Notes under the pieces: model-generated
Told to the model about the DNA's origin: nothing
What the model saw: the letters and a program-made list of their open reading frames with translations, nothing else
Database searches by the model: none
Program-made: the position numbers and the translations under genes
Assembly (NCBI GenBank): GCA_029250885.1
Contig: JAQXEK010000024.1
Span: forward strand, 1 to 47,348
DNA length: 47,348 bases
Source: Planctomycetota bacterium
Lineage (GTDB): Bacteria; Planctomycetota; UBA1135; GCA-002686595
Direction of reading: 5' to 3'
Shown: positions 24,288 through 31,801 of the stretch, piece by piece
Layout of the letters: each line of letters begins with the position of its first letter
How positions within the stretch are numbered: the first letter of the stretch is position 1

Positions 24288-25217
24288 TCAGGGAGCGACT
24301 TCGGAGAGCTGTTCCCGGAGGATCGTCACTTGGTCGCCGACGATCTCTAGCACCTCGACCGGGCCTCCATAGTGGCGCGCCATACCAACATCCAGGCACC
24401 AAGCCTGCCCGTCAAAATGAGATTGGATGCCGTTCTCTTGCACCGTGTGGCCAACGACAATGCGCTTGATGCGTAGCTTGGCGAGAGTCTCTTCCAGCAA
24501 TAGCCTCGACTCCTCCGTCGGGTCCAAAGAGTAGTGCCGGGACCAGATAGGACTCTCGGCGCTGCGTAGAACGTCCGGCATCTCGCCGTGGCCAAGGAGC
24601 CACTGCTGGGTCTCGTCATTAATGCGGTCGATGCCGTAGTCCACGTGGGCTGGCAGCACACCGCCGTGGACGAATGCCGTGTCCCCAAGGACCAGGATCA
24701 CGTCGTGGGAGGCGAGCATCACTGCGAAGGGGCCGCCTGGCTGGAAGGCCGCGGCGCGGGCGCGATGGGCTGGCTCGAACTCCTCGAGCTCAGGCTTAGT
24801 CAGGTCAAGGTCGGCCACGCCCGGGGAATCGCAGAAGTCCTCGAAGCCCCCCGGCGTAACGTAGCGAAAGTCCCAGGCCACATTCATGATCTCGTGGTTG
24901 CCAAGCAGCGAGTGGAACGCGCCGCCAGCCGCCTGCGCTTCGCTACCTAGGCGCTCGAACAACTCTAGGATCTTCTGCTCGCCATCACCGCGGTCCAGCT
25001 GATCGCCGGTCTGCACAACCACCAGCTCGCCACCGGACCAATGCCCGGTCTCGTCGATGGCCCCCGCAAGCCGCAGGGCGCGCAGGGTCGCGTTGTAGTC
25101 GCCGTGGACATCGGCAAAGGCCACAAGGCGCCCGGGGGCCTGGGACGTGTGGACCTGGGGAAGTGCGCAGGAGCTGCCAAGGGCCAGCAGCGCCAAGGGA
25201 AGGAGTCTTGGATTCAT
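24288..25217 (-). CDS. Exported calcineurin-like (Shewanella-type, SLP) metallophosphatase
   Basis: 309 residues with a hydrophobic leader ending LGSSC, an imperfect lipobox. Metallophosphatase motifs in order: FADVHGD (34-40), GDQLDRGD (71-78), LLGNHE (104-109), then VHGG and VVGHT further on. The order and length match Shewanella-like protein phosphatases, which dephosphorylate proteins or small phosphoesters. As it is exported, extracellular phosphoester cleavage is likelier. It is probably co-transcribed with the PhoD-like gene and has its own leaderless -10 (TAACCT). Confidence 0.85.
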   Translation of the reverse strand: MNPRLLPLALLALGSSCALPQVHTSQAPGRLVAFADVHGDYNATLRALRLAGAIDETGHWSGGELVVVQTGDQLDRGDGEQKILELFERLGSEAQAAGGAFHSLLGNHEIMNVAWDFRYVTPGGFEDFCDSPGVADLDLTKPELEEFEPAHRARAAAFQPGGPFAVMLASHDVILVLGDTAFVHGGVLPAHVDYGIDRINDETQQWLLGHGEMPDVLRSAESPIWSRHYSLDPTEESRLLLEETLAKLRIKRIVVGHTVQENGIQSHFDGQAWCLDVGMARHYGGPVEVLEIVGDQVTILREQLSEVAP

Positions 25218-25223
25218 CCCAAG

Positions 25224-25229
25224 AGGTTA
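25224..25229 (-). promoter_or_regulatory. -10 hexamer TAACCT for leaderless transcription
   Basis: On the minus strand TAACCT ends 6 nt before ATG 25217, with CTTGGG as spacer and no ribosome site. Confidence 0.45.
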
Positions 25230-25307
25230 GTTCTTTGACGGAACAGGACCTAAGAGATCCTGCCCAGGAGTCCCTGAAGTCTGGACATCCCAAGGCCCAT
25301 GACCTTA

Positions 25308-25355
25308 AAGCAAGGCACCCCCAAGGTCGCTGTCGACCTTGGGGGCGCCTTGCTT
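25308..25355 (-). terminator. Long terminator hairpin after the phosphodiesterase gene
   Basis: A 22-bp stem with one mismatch pairs 25308-25329 with 25334-25355 around a 4-nt loop; the arms contain AAGCAAGGC and CCCCCAAGGTCG. It lies just after the phosphodiesterase stop. Read on the minus strand it is followed by TTTAAGG, a weak T tract. It separates that gene from the two downstream phosphatase genes. Confidence 0.75.
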
Positions 25356-25368
25356 CGGTGCGACTTCC

Positions 25369-27762
25369 CTACTTAAAGGTCATCGGTTGATTGTCCATCT
25401 CGGCCGGGATCGGCACGCCCAGGAGACTGAGCACCGTAGGCGCGATGTGGAGCAGGTTCGGGCCGCCTTCGGGCAGCTCGACCGGCAGGCTCGAAAAGAA
25501 GAGCCCGCGCACGTGCTTCTCGGCGACGGACGGGTGTCCACCGGACCAGGGAGAGTCGTTGTCCTCGACCACGGGGCCTACAACTGCGCCGTCGGGGCTT
25601 GAGTCGATGCGCATCTTGCCGCCGGTGCTGCGCCAGGAGACGCGGTAGGTAGGCTTGAAGCCGACAATTAATTCGGACTCCTCGGAGAGGTACTCACCGG
25701 AGTGGATCTGGTCCACCTGGTACACGTCCTCGATCACGGGCTCGCCCGTGGCCGGGTCGCGCCAGTCGAGCATAGCTGCCTTGAGCTCGTCCAAAGTGGA
25801 CTGGACGTCGGCCGGATCCACGATGCCGTACTTCTCGCGGCCCCTCAGGTTCAAGTAAACGAAGCCCAGGCCAAGGGAGTAGGCGCGGGTCTTCTCCCAA
25901 TCGGCGTAGCGCGACGGGCTGCTTGCGTCGGAGGTCTTCGCGCCATCCTTCATAGTCAGGAAGCCAATCTCCTCCAGCATGTTGTTGAGGTTGACCTGGT
26001 AGCGGAAAGTCTGGAACCCGTGGTCCGCGCACATCAGCATGACATCGCCTTCCTTGAATACCTCATCGAGCACTCGGCCGACGACGCGGTCCACCTGCCT
26101 AAAGATCGCCGGAATAGCTTCGGACAGTTTAATCGTCTCGCCAAAGAACACAGTCTCGCGGTTGGCCTGCTCTTCGTCGTACATCGGGTGCCCCTTGTCG
26201 TAGAACTGGTACAGCATGTGCTGCACTCGGTCCGGGGTGGAGAAGATGCTCATGAACAGCTGCCAGTCGTCCCGGGCCAGCTGCTCCATGGTCATCTTCT
26301 CGCGCCACTTGAAGGTGAACTCGATGTCCTCGAGCAACAGCTCGGGAGTGATCTTGCCGTCCTTGAAGGGCATGGTCATGCAGGCCCAGCCGTAGGTCTC
26401 GAAGGAGTTGCCCGTGGCCAGCTCGCGGGAGTAGCTTGCGGGCGAAGTGACCTCTTGCCAGAAGGGGGGGGCCGCGGGATCGATGTCCAGGGTGTTGATG
26501 AACAGCTCAAAGTGAGGCTCGGCTTTGACCAGCTTCGCGCGGGTGATGCCGTGGACCTTGAGGAAGGGGTTGATCTCGAAGGTCAGCTCGTAGAACTCGG
26601 ACCAGTCGCCAACGGCCAGGGTCTGGGTCTTGTCGCCGATAGAGATCTCGTACTTGTCGCCCTTGGGCTTGACTACCAGGTCGTGGGCAATGCCGTACTT
26701 GATGTCGTGATTCTCGGCGAGTTCCTTCGCGAGGGCGTCCTTCTCAGGGCGCAGTTCCTTGCGGACCGCTTGGGATTCCTTGTAGCCGAGGGTCGCGTCG
26801 TTCATGCGGTCCTCGAGGACCTTGATCTTACCTTCGAGCTCTTGCTTCAGACCGAAGTTGCGGGGACCGTAGTACTTGGTCCGGATCACATCGTTCTTCC
26901 AGTCCATGCGGTAGATCTTGCCCGCAGTGCCGGTCGAGACACCCTCGGGAACGCGGTCGAAGACGGTCTCTTCGGTCGTGTAGATGTTCCAGGTTCCGAT
27001 GCCGCCACGGGCGTCGGGGATGCCGAGTCCGTGCAGAACGTTGACGCCCTCTGGGCTCTCGGTGTCGAAGGACTGGGCCGAGTCGAGGATCACCGACTGG
27101 ATGCCAGCCTCGCCCGCGATGTCCCAGAAGTTCTGCACCTTGAGCGGGTTGCCTAAGCGCGGGTAGGTCTCAGGGAAGTAGGCGTTGCTCTTGCCGCCGG
27201 CAACCGCGCCAACTCCGCCGAGAACGACGGAGATTAGCAGAGCCGCCGCGGTGTTCATCTTTAGGATCAGCTTGAGCAGAACTAGGAACGCGACAAACGC
27301 GCCCATCCCGATGATCAACTGCCACTTTAAGGGGTCGCCCGAAGAGACGGCTGGGGCCGATGGAAAGTCCTCGATTTTGCCGGTCTCGCTCACAAAGTGC
27401 CCAACCCCAGGTGAGGGTAGGCCGCCCGAGCGAGTGTTCTTGACGAAGCCTGGTACACCCGTCTCGGCGGGGTTACGGCCCGTGTTGAGGCTCGCCCATG
27501 CGGTGGGTGACTCGGCGGGCAGCGAGGTGCCTAGCCATGAGAATCCCCCCATCTCGCGCAAGCGCGACATGTTCGGCAGAATACCGTCGGCCATGAAGCC
27601 CTCGACCGTGCGGCCGTCGCCGCCATCCACGCCAATGATGATCACCCGGTCAGCTTTAGCAGCGGGCGCAGTGGCTTCCGTCTTTGACTCGGAAGCGAAG
27701 CTCGGAGCGACAAGGGCGATAAGGGCTGTAAGTGCCAAGAAAGTGCGGCAGAGCGCGTTCAT
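25369..27762 (-). CDS. Type I phosphodiesterase / alkaline-phosphatase-superfamily protein
   Basis: 797 residues with a signal peptide (about 1-24, ending SFA). Metal and nucleophile sites are IIIGVDGGD (41-49; D46), SPTAWASLNTG (85-95; T87 the likely nucleophile), and MCADHGFQTF near 560, as in nucleotide pyrophosphatase/phosphodiesterase-like proteins. The block FWDIAGEAGIQSVILDS, followed by GLGIPDARGGIGTWNIYTT, is typical of the bacterial 'alkaline phosphatase family' group. Two hydrophobic helices (about 146-168 and 171-190) interrupt the catalytic domain. No strong ribosome site precedes the ATG. The substrate is unknown; phosphodiesters, phosphonates or phospholipid head groups are possible. 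Confidence 0.85.
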   Translation of the reverse strand: MNALCRTFLALTALIALVAPSFASESKTEATAPAAKADRVIIIGVDGGDGRTVEGFMADGILPNMSRLREMGGFSWLGTSLPAESPTAWASLNTGRNPAETGVPGFVKNTRSGGLPSPGVGHFVSETGKIEDFPSAPAVSSGDPLKWQLIIGMGAFVAFLVLLKLILKMNTAAALLISVVLGGVGAVAGGKSNAYFPETYPRLGNPLKVQNFWDIAGEAGIQSVILDSAQSFDTESPEGVNVLHGLGIPDARGGIGTWNIYTTEETVFDRVPEGVSTGTAGKIYRMDWKNDVIRTKYYGPRNFGLKQELEGKIKVLEDRMNDATLGYKESQAVRKELRPEKDALAKELAENHDIKYGIAHDLVVKPKGDKYEISIGDKTQTLAVGDWSEFYELTFEINPFLKVHGITRAKLVKAEPHFELFINTLDIDPAAPPFWQEVTSPASYSRELATGNSFETYGWACMTMPFKDGKITPELLLEDIEFTFKWREKMTMEQLARDDWQLFMSIFSTPDRVQHMLYQFYDKGHPMYDEEQANRETVFFGETIKLSEAIPAIFRQVDRVVGRVLDEVFKEGDVMLMCADHGFQTFRYQVNLNNMLEEIGFLTMKDGAKTSDASSPSRYADWEKTRAYSLGLGFVYLNLRGREKYGIVDPADVQSTLDELKAAMLDWRDPATGEPVIEDVYQVDQIHSGEYLSEESELIVGFKPTYRVSWRSTGGKMRIDSSPDGAVVGPVVEDNDSPWSGGHPSVAEKHVRGLFFSSLPVELPEGGPNLLHIAPTVLSLLGVPIPAEMDNQPMTFK

Positions 27763-27897
27763 TTCAATATCCCGCTTCGGAGCAGCGGTGGGCTAGGGGT
27801 GGGATGAGGGGCCGGTCAAGCCGGGGGATACGTTGGTCGAACCCAAGAAGTTTGAACTTCCCGTGGGGCCGTAGGGGGACTGGTTCCAAAGGCCGTA

Positions 27898-27915
27898 TAG
27901 ACTGCGCGTAGTCTA
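27898..27915. promoter_or_regulatory. Palindrome in a divergent intergenic region
   Basis: TAGACT-GCGCGT-AGTCTA is a perfect 6-bp inverted repeat. It lies 16 bp before the plus-strand start in the 169-bp space between the phosphodiesterase gene and the CnaB-like gene. It could be an operator or a small hairpin overlapping the promoter (a TATAGA-like -10 covers its left arm). Confidence 0.3.
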
Positions 27916-27931
27916 CCCGAGAATAAGAACC

Positions 27932-29089
27932 ATGTTGCCTGCCCCCACGAAACACAGAACAAGGCCTAGGCCGAGCTTCGGTCCGCTCCAACGTCCCCCA
28001 TCGGCCGGATTGGGGTATTTTGATGAGCACAGAAGCCCGAAAACCGACGGTTCAGCCGCTTGGATTCTGCTGCTCTTGGTGCTGTTAGTTGTCGGTGTTG
28101 GCTACTTACTCTTGGTCGGCGGCGACCAAAGTCAAAAGCAAGATCCCTTGGGTGGCGGACCTGATTCGTCCGCAAACGTCAAGGCTGTGGGCCGATCGAG
28201 CTCGATGAACGCCCCAGCGGGCCAAGAAAGTCGAACTTCCAAGGGGCCTACGACCGCCGACGCAGCCAAGCGATTCACAGGCAAGGGCAGCCTACGCGGC
28301 TTCGTCCAAATGACAGGCGATATGCCCCTCCCCTCGACCTGGACCTTGGTAATTGAGCCCAGCGCGAGCCTGATTGGCTCCGAGCTAGCCGCAACCCAGA
28401 CCATAAAGATCACCGGCACCGACGAGTTTGAGGTCGAGGACCTGCCCCTTGCTGGCTACTCCGTGCACGGCGAGGCAGACGGCCTAAACGGCGCTTCGAT
28501 CAACGTCCTGCTCGAGCGCACCAGCTCGTCGGCCTACGTGACCCTGAACCTTTCCCCCGCCGGTTTCTTGGCTGGCCAGCTCGTGGATTACCTGGGTGCG
28601 CCCTTGGAGGGGGTCTCTGTCTGGCTGACCAAGGGGGCCGGCAGCAAGTTTGCGCCTCAAACCGGCGCGCTAGAGACGACGACCCTAGCGGATGGAACCT
28701 GGCGCTTTGAGAAGGTGCTCGACGGAATCTACTCTATCTCCTACGGCTCCTTGACTGCCCCGTTAATTGCCCCCAGCACGCTCAACTTCCGAGCGCCCTC
28801 CCTGACGGTTCCCGCCCCCGAGTTGCCGCCGCTGTCCACCTTTACGATCCAGGTCGTGGACGAGACCGACTCCCCGGTGAGCGGCGCGCGGGTACGCGGC
28901 AGCGGGATTGGCGGCAGCGCCTTCGACATGACGACCAACTCCAATGGCGAGGCTATTCTTCAGCACCTGAAACCGGGTCGCTACACCCTATATTGCAGCC
29001 ATGACATCTATGGCAAAGCCCAAGCTCAGCGGCGCTTTCGCGATGGCGAGAACGCAACAGTCAAGGTGATCTTGGAGGGTCTGCTTTGA
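27932..29089 (+). CDS. Membrane-anchored protein with carboxypeptidase-regulatory (CnaB-like) repeats
   Basis: 385 residues. A basic cytoplasmic N-terminus of about 40 residues is followed by one hydrophobic helix (about 43-63) and a long Ser/Gly/Pro linker. Three beta-sandwich-like segments follow. The second (GQLVDYLGAPLEGVSVWL ... TLADGTWRFEKVLDGIYSI) and third (IQVVDETDSPVSGARV ... TNSNGEAILQHLKPGRYTL) have the carboxypeptidase-regulatory / CnaB pattern. It is a type II membrane protein with its bulk outside the cytoplasm, probably structural or substrate-binding. Its stop overlaps the MATE gene start, so the two are expressed together. Its partner is unknown. Confidence 0.7.
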   Translation: MLPAPTKHRTRPRPSFGPLQRPPSAGLGYFDEHRSPKTDGSAAWILLLLVLLVVGVGYLLLVGGDQSQKQDPLGGGPDSSANVKAVGRSSSMNAPAGQESRTSKGPTTADAAKRFTGKGSLRGFVQMTGDMPLPSTWTLVIEPSASLIGSELAATQTIKITGTDEFEVEDLPLAGYSVHGEADGLNGASINVLLERTSSSAYVTLNLSPAGFLAGQLVDYLGAPLEGVSVWLTKGAGSKFAPQTGALETTTLADGTWRFEKVLDGIYSISYGSLTAPLIAPSTLNFRAPSLTVPAPELPPLSTFTIQVVDETDSPVSGARVRGSGIGGSAFDMTTNSNGEAILQHLKPGRYTLYCSHDIYGKAQAQRRFRDGENATVKVILEGLL

Positions 29090-30507
29090 CCGAAGCCCTC
29101 GCGGCCCAGCGCAGTCCAACCGCCGAAGTACTGCGCCTAGCTTGGCCCGCGACCCTGTCCTTTCTGCTGAACAACAGCTACCGGATCAACGACCAGTTCT
29201 GGATCCAGGGGCTCGGCGCAGATGCCCAGTCCGCCATTGGCGCGATGATGTTCGTGTCGATCATGACCTTCGCCCTGTTCTACTTTAGCGCGGGCGGCAC
29301 CCTGGCTCTCGTATCGCGAGCCGAGGGAGCAAAGGATCGCATCTTGCGCAACTCAATTTCGCGCCACGCGATCTTGTTGGCGATCTCGATCGGAACCTTC
29401 GTCAGCATCTTCGGCCCCATGCTGGTGCCCACGATCACGTCGGCCATGCAGCTTAAAGGGGGCATTGGCGTGCATGCAGAGGCGTACCTCGGGTCCTACT
29501 TCCTATTGGCACCGGCCATGGTGATCGTCATCGCCACGGACCACATTTTTATCGCCCGGGGCTACACCATCGTGCCCATGCTCTTGCAGGTGGTGGCCGT
29601 GGGCTGCAACTACTTCCTCAACCCGATCCTGATCTATGGAATCGGCTCGCCTGAGGTTATTGAGACCTATGCCAACGTGCCCGGCCTGGGATCTGCGATG
29701 GCTGTGGCGGCATACTTCGACATCCAGGGGAGCGGGCTACAAGGCGCTGCCTTGGCCACGGGGTATTCGCGCCTTGTTGCCAGCGCAATGGCGTTGATCC
29801 TGCTGCACTTCGTCTTCGACACTCCTCTCAACCGCTGGGGCAAGCCGGCCCTCGGCCTGCTCAAGAGGATGGCCAAGATTGCAGCACCGGTCTCCTGGTC
29901 CATTGCCGTCTACGCGGGCGTCTATTGGCTACTGTATGCCTTCGTGCTAAGCGGGCTCGAGGACGCAGTCAAGGCCGGCCTGGGGATCGGATTCCAGGTC
30001 TTCGACGGCATTTCGTTCACCGTATTCTTGGGCATCGGGCTGGCTGGCTCGAGCCTCGTAGGTCGCTCCCTCGGAGCAGGTGATCGGGAGCAGTGCCTAG
30101 TCTGGGTGCGCACGGTCCGGCGCACGGGCTACGCTGCCGGGGTGCTCTTCGCGCTGCTGTTCATCTTCGCGGCGCCCAGCGTAATCTCGTACTTCACCAG
30201 CGATCCCGCCGTCGCCGAGGCGGCCCGCACCTATGCCTTCGTGATCGGCCTGAGCCAGGTCTTCGTTGCTGTCGAGTGCGTCAATGAGAAGGTGCTCTCG
30301 GGATCGGGCCACACCATGCCCATCGCACCTATCACCCTGATCGGCAACCTCATGCGCTTGCCCATCGCCTATGTGATGGCACTCACCTTCGGCATGGGCG
30401 CATCCGGCGTCTGGTGGGCGATCAACCTATCTACAATATTCAAAGGTCTCGCCTACCGGCGCGTGGTGGAGAAGCGGGAGTGGCTGGACACCATCTCCAA
30501 AACGTGA
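29086..30507 (+). CDS. MATE-family efflux transporter
   Basis: 473 residues, about 12 hydrophobic helices arranged as two homologous halves, starting with LRLAWPATLSFLLNNSYRIND, the usual MATE opening. MATE proteins export drugs, toxins or metabolites against Na+ or H+. The start is TTG at 29086: GGAGGG lies 6 nt upstream, and the TTGA overlaps the stop of the preceding gene. It is probably co-expressed with the membrane-anchored CnaB-like protein. Its last 68 bp overlap, on the opposite strand, the 3' end of the JAMM gene. Confidence 0.88.
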   Translation: MTEALAAQRSPTAEVLRLAWPATLSFLLNNSYRINDQFWIQGLGADAQSAIGAMMFVSIMTFALFYFSAGGTLALVSRAEGAKDRILRNSISRHAILLAISIGTFVSIFGPMLVPTITSAMQLKGGIGVHAEAYLGSYFLLAPAMVIVIATDHIFIARGYTIVPMLLQVVAVGCNYFLNPILIYGIGSPEVIETYANVPGLGSAMAVAAYFDIQGSGLQGAALATGYSRLVASAMALILLHFVFDTPLNRWGKPALGLLKRMAKIAAPVSWSIAVYAGVYWLLYAFVLSGLEDAVKAGLGIGFQVFDGISFTVFLGIGLAGSSLVGRSLGAGDREQCLVWVRTVRRTGYAAGVLFALLFIFAAPSVISYFTSDPAVAEAARTYAFVIGLSQVFVAVECVNEKVLSGSGHTMPIAPITLIGNLMRLPIAYVMALTFGMGASGVWWAINLSTIFKGLAYRRVVEKREWLDTISKT

Positions 30508-30925
30508 CGGCTGCTTCGCTGCCCAGAGCGCTTAGATCCACCAACACATAGGGCAGGTCCAGGGGCAGGGATTCTGCGCCCACCGCATCCTCTTGGGATG
30601 GCCGCGGGGGGCCGTCTGGATGGGAATGCCACATGCCCACGAGGTCCTCGCCAGCCTTGCGGGCAGCCCTTTCGGCAGCCACCCAGGCAACGGGGTCCAA
30701 CTCGAAGCGCCGCTGCAGGGTGAAATCTGGTGCGACATTCGGGATGGAAATCACCCGCGTGACCCGCGCTCGGTAGCCAAGCCCTGTTTCCACATCAGTT
30801 GAAAAAAGTAGCCCGCAGGCCTCTTTCGGCGCCTCCGACATCGAGAGGCCTAACAGCTCTGCACGCAGCTCTTCTCCCAAGAACGCGCCAGTTAGCGCCC
30901 TGTCTGTTATGGGTTCGAAGGCCAT
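30440..30925 (-). CDS. JAMM (JAB1/MPN, Mov34) family metallopeptidase
   Basis: 161 residues. The zinc-peptidase signature is complete: E35 in KEACGLLF, then HSHP with H100 and H102, S110 and D113, giving HxH-x7-S-x2-D. Bacterial JAMM proteins cut ubiquitin-like carrier proteins (ThiS/MoaD type), as in thiamine, cysteine or siderophore pathways. No such carrier, E1-like enzyme or cysteine synthase lies beside it, so its substrate is unknown. ATG 30925 has TAGTCT 6 nt upstream, a leaderless layout. The last 68 bp (C-terminal Pro/Arg tail) overlap the convergent MATE gene. Confidence 0.85.
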   Translation of the reverse strand: MAFEPITDRALTGAFLGEELRAELLGLSMSEAPKEACGLLFSTDVETGLGYRARVTRVISIPNVAPDFTLQRRFELDPVAWVAAERAARKAGEDLVGMWHSHPDGPPRPSQEDAVGAESLPLDLPYVLVDLSALGSEAAVTFWRWCPATPASPPRAGRRDL

Positions 30926-30931
30926 CTGATT

Positions 30932-30937
30932 AGACTA
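30932..30937 (-). promoter_or_regulatory. -10 hexamer TAGTCT for leaderless transcription
   Basis: On the minus strand TAGTCT ends 6 nt before ATG 30925, with AATCAG as the spacer. Confidence 0.45.
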
Positions 30938-30985
30938 GCACGCTCTCCAAATTGATCAGCCCCCCAATTCTCCTGACTCCCCCCC

Positions 30986-31465
30986 ATGGCTTCTTCTCCA
31001 CTCGTCGACCTCAACGATTACGACCTCACCAAGACCGCTGTAAACAAAGCTGCCGTACTCGATGTGCTTAGCCAACGGGGCCGCTTCGAGATGGTAGATG
31101 GCTTGATTCACTTCGACCCTACAGGCGAGTACGTGATCGGCTACAAGGACATCAAGTCCGATGACTGGTGGTGCGACGATCACATTCCAGGCCGGCCCCT
31201 GTTTCCCGGCGTCCTGATGGTCGAGGCCGCGGCCCAAATGTGCACCTACGACTTCATGCACCGCAGCCACGCCGCGTCGGACAGGTTCGTGGGCTTCGGC
31301 GGCATGAACAACACCCGCTTCCGCGGAACCGTCATCCCCGACTCCAGGCTGATCATCGTGGGCAAGCTGGCCCGCATCCGCAGCCGGATGTTCACGTACT
31401 ACACCCAGGGGTTTGTTGAGGACCGCATGGTTTTTGAGAGTGAGATCATGGGCGTGGTGGTCTAG
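30986..31465 (+). CDS. FabZ-like 3-hydroxyacyl-ACP dehydratase (hot-dog fold)
   Basis: 159 residues. The active-site stretch is HIPGRPLFPGVLMVEAAAQM with H66 and E80, the catalytic pair of FabZ/FabA dehydratases, which remove water from 3-hydroxyacyl-ACP. The N-terminus is about 20 residues longer than in E. coli FabZ, and the usual HxFPG is here HIPG. It stands alone, without other fab genes, so it may serve a special fatty acid, polyketide or lipid A pathway rather than bulk synthesis. No ribosome site precedes the ATG. Confidence 0.85.
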   Translation: MASSPLVDLNDYDLTKTAVNKAAVLDVLSQRGRFEMVDGLIHFDPTGEYVIGYKDIKSDDWWCDDHIPGRPLFPGVLMVEAAAQMCTYDFMHRSHAASDRFVGFGGMNNTRFRGTVIPDSRLIIVGKLARIRSRMFTYYTQGFVEDRMVFESEIMGVVV

Positions 31466-31478
31466 ATAACACCCCAAT

Positions 31479-31532
31479 GGGATGCCTAAGCGGCAAACAC
31501 CCCCAAAGGCCTTAAAAACAGCCGCGCATCCC
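31479..31532. terminator. Stem-loop after the fabZ-like gene with an alternative pairing
   Basis: GGGATGC (31479-31485) and GCGGC (31490-31494) pair with GCCGC (31521-31525) and GCATCCC (31526-31532), a 12-bp stem with a 4-nt bulge, beginning 14 bp after the stop. An alternative helix pairs ATGCCTA (31482-31488) with TAGGCAT (31533-31539), which excludes the first. There is no clear T run. A terminator is the simplest reading. Confidence 0.5.
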
Positions 31533-31770
31533 TAGGCATATAAAAACCGGCGTCGCCACACCGACAGCAGCACGACGGCAAAACGTCGGGCGGGCATGTC
31601 GGCTAAAACTGGCCGCCAAGGAATGCAAGCCCCAGGCCTATTTGACGGAATGCCACGGCCAAGATTAGGGAATAGCAACTTCACACGATGTGTAAAGCCG
31701 CATTGTGGAAACCGGCAACGACCTGCAAGTCATTCACTAAGCCGCGATGATGTCGAGGGACAGGCCGGTG

Positions 31771-31790
31771 GGAGGCAGCGCGCTGCTTCC
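31771..31790. terminator. Near-palindrome after the pus10 stop
   Basis: GGAGGCAGCG is followed directly by CGCTGCTTCC, a 20-bp palindrome with one mismatch, 11 bp beyond the pus10 stop codon. It could act as a terminator or mRNA-end hairpin for pus10. No T run follows. Confidence 0.35.
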
Positions 31791-31801
31791 TTCGGCTTCC
31801 C

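Larger units (their letters stand above)
31466..31801. other. 336-bp intergenic region between fabZ-like and pus10 genes, no gene recognised
   Basis: It lies between two convergent genes. It holds a stem-loop just after the fabZ-like stop and a 20-bp near-palindrome just before the pus10 stop. Between them is AT-richer sequence with a small CGACG/CGTCG hairpin near 31573-31588. I see no tRNA, no known small RNA signature and no convincing ORF. It may hold an unrecognised RNA or decayed sequence. Confidence 0.5.

Noticed and set aside
25702..27156. 484-residue plus-strand open frame inside the phosphodiesterase gene
   Set aside because: It is antisense to a clear conserved enzyme, and open frames are long there because of GC-rich codon bias. 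No motif is seen.
31466..31801. tRNA or known small RNA in the fabZ-pus10 gap
   Set aside because: No cloverleaf, no T-loop GTTCRANNC, and no signature of tmRNA, RNase P RNA, 6S or SRP RNA could be found by eye.
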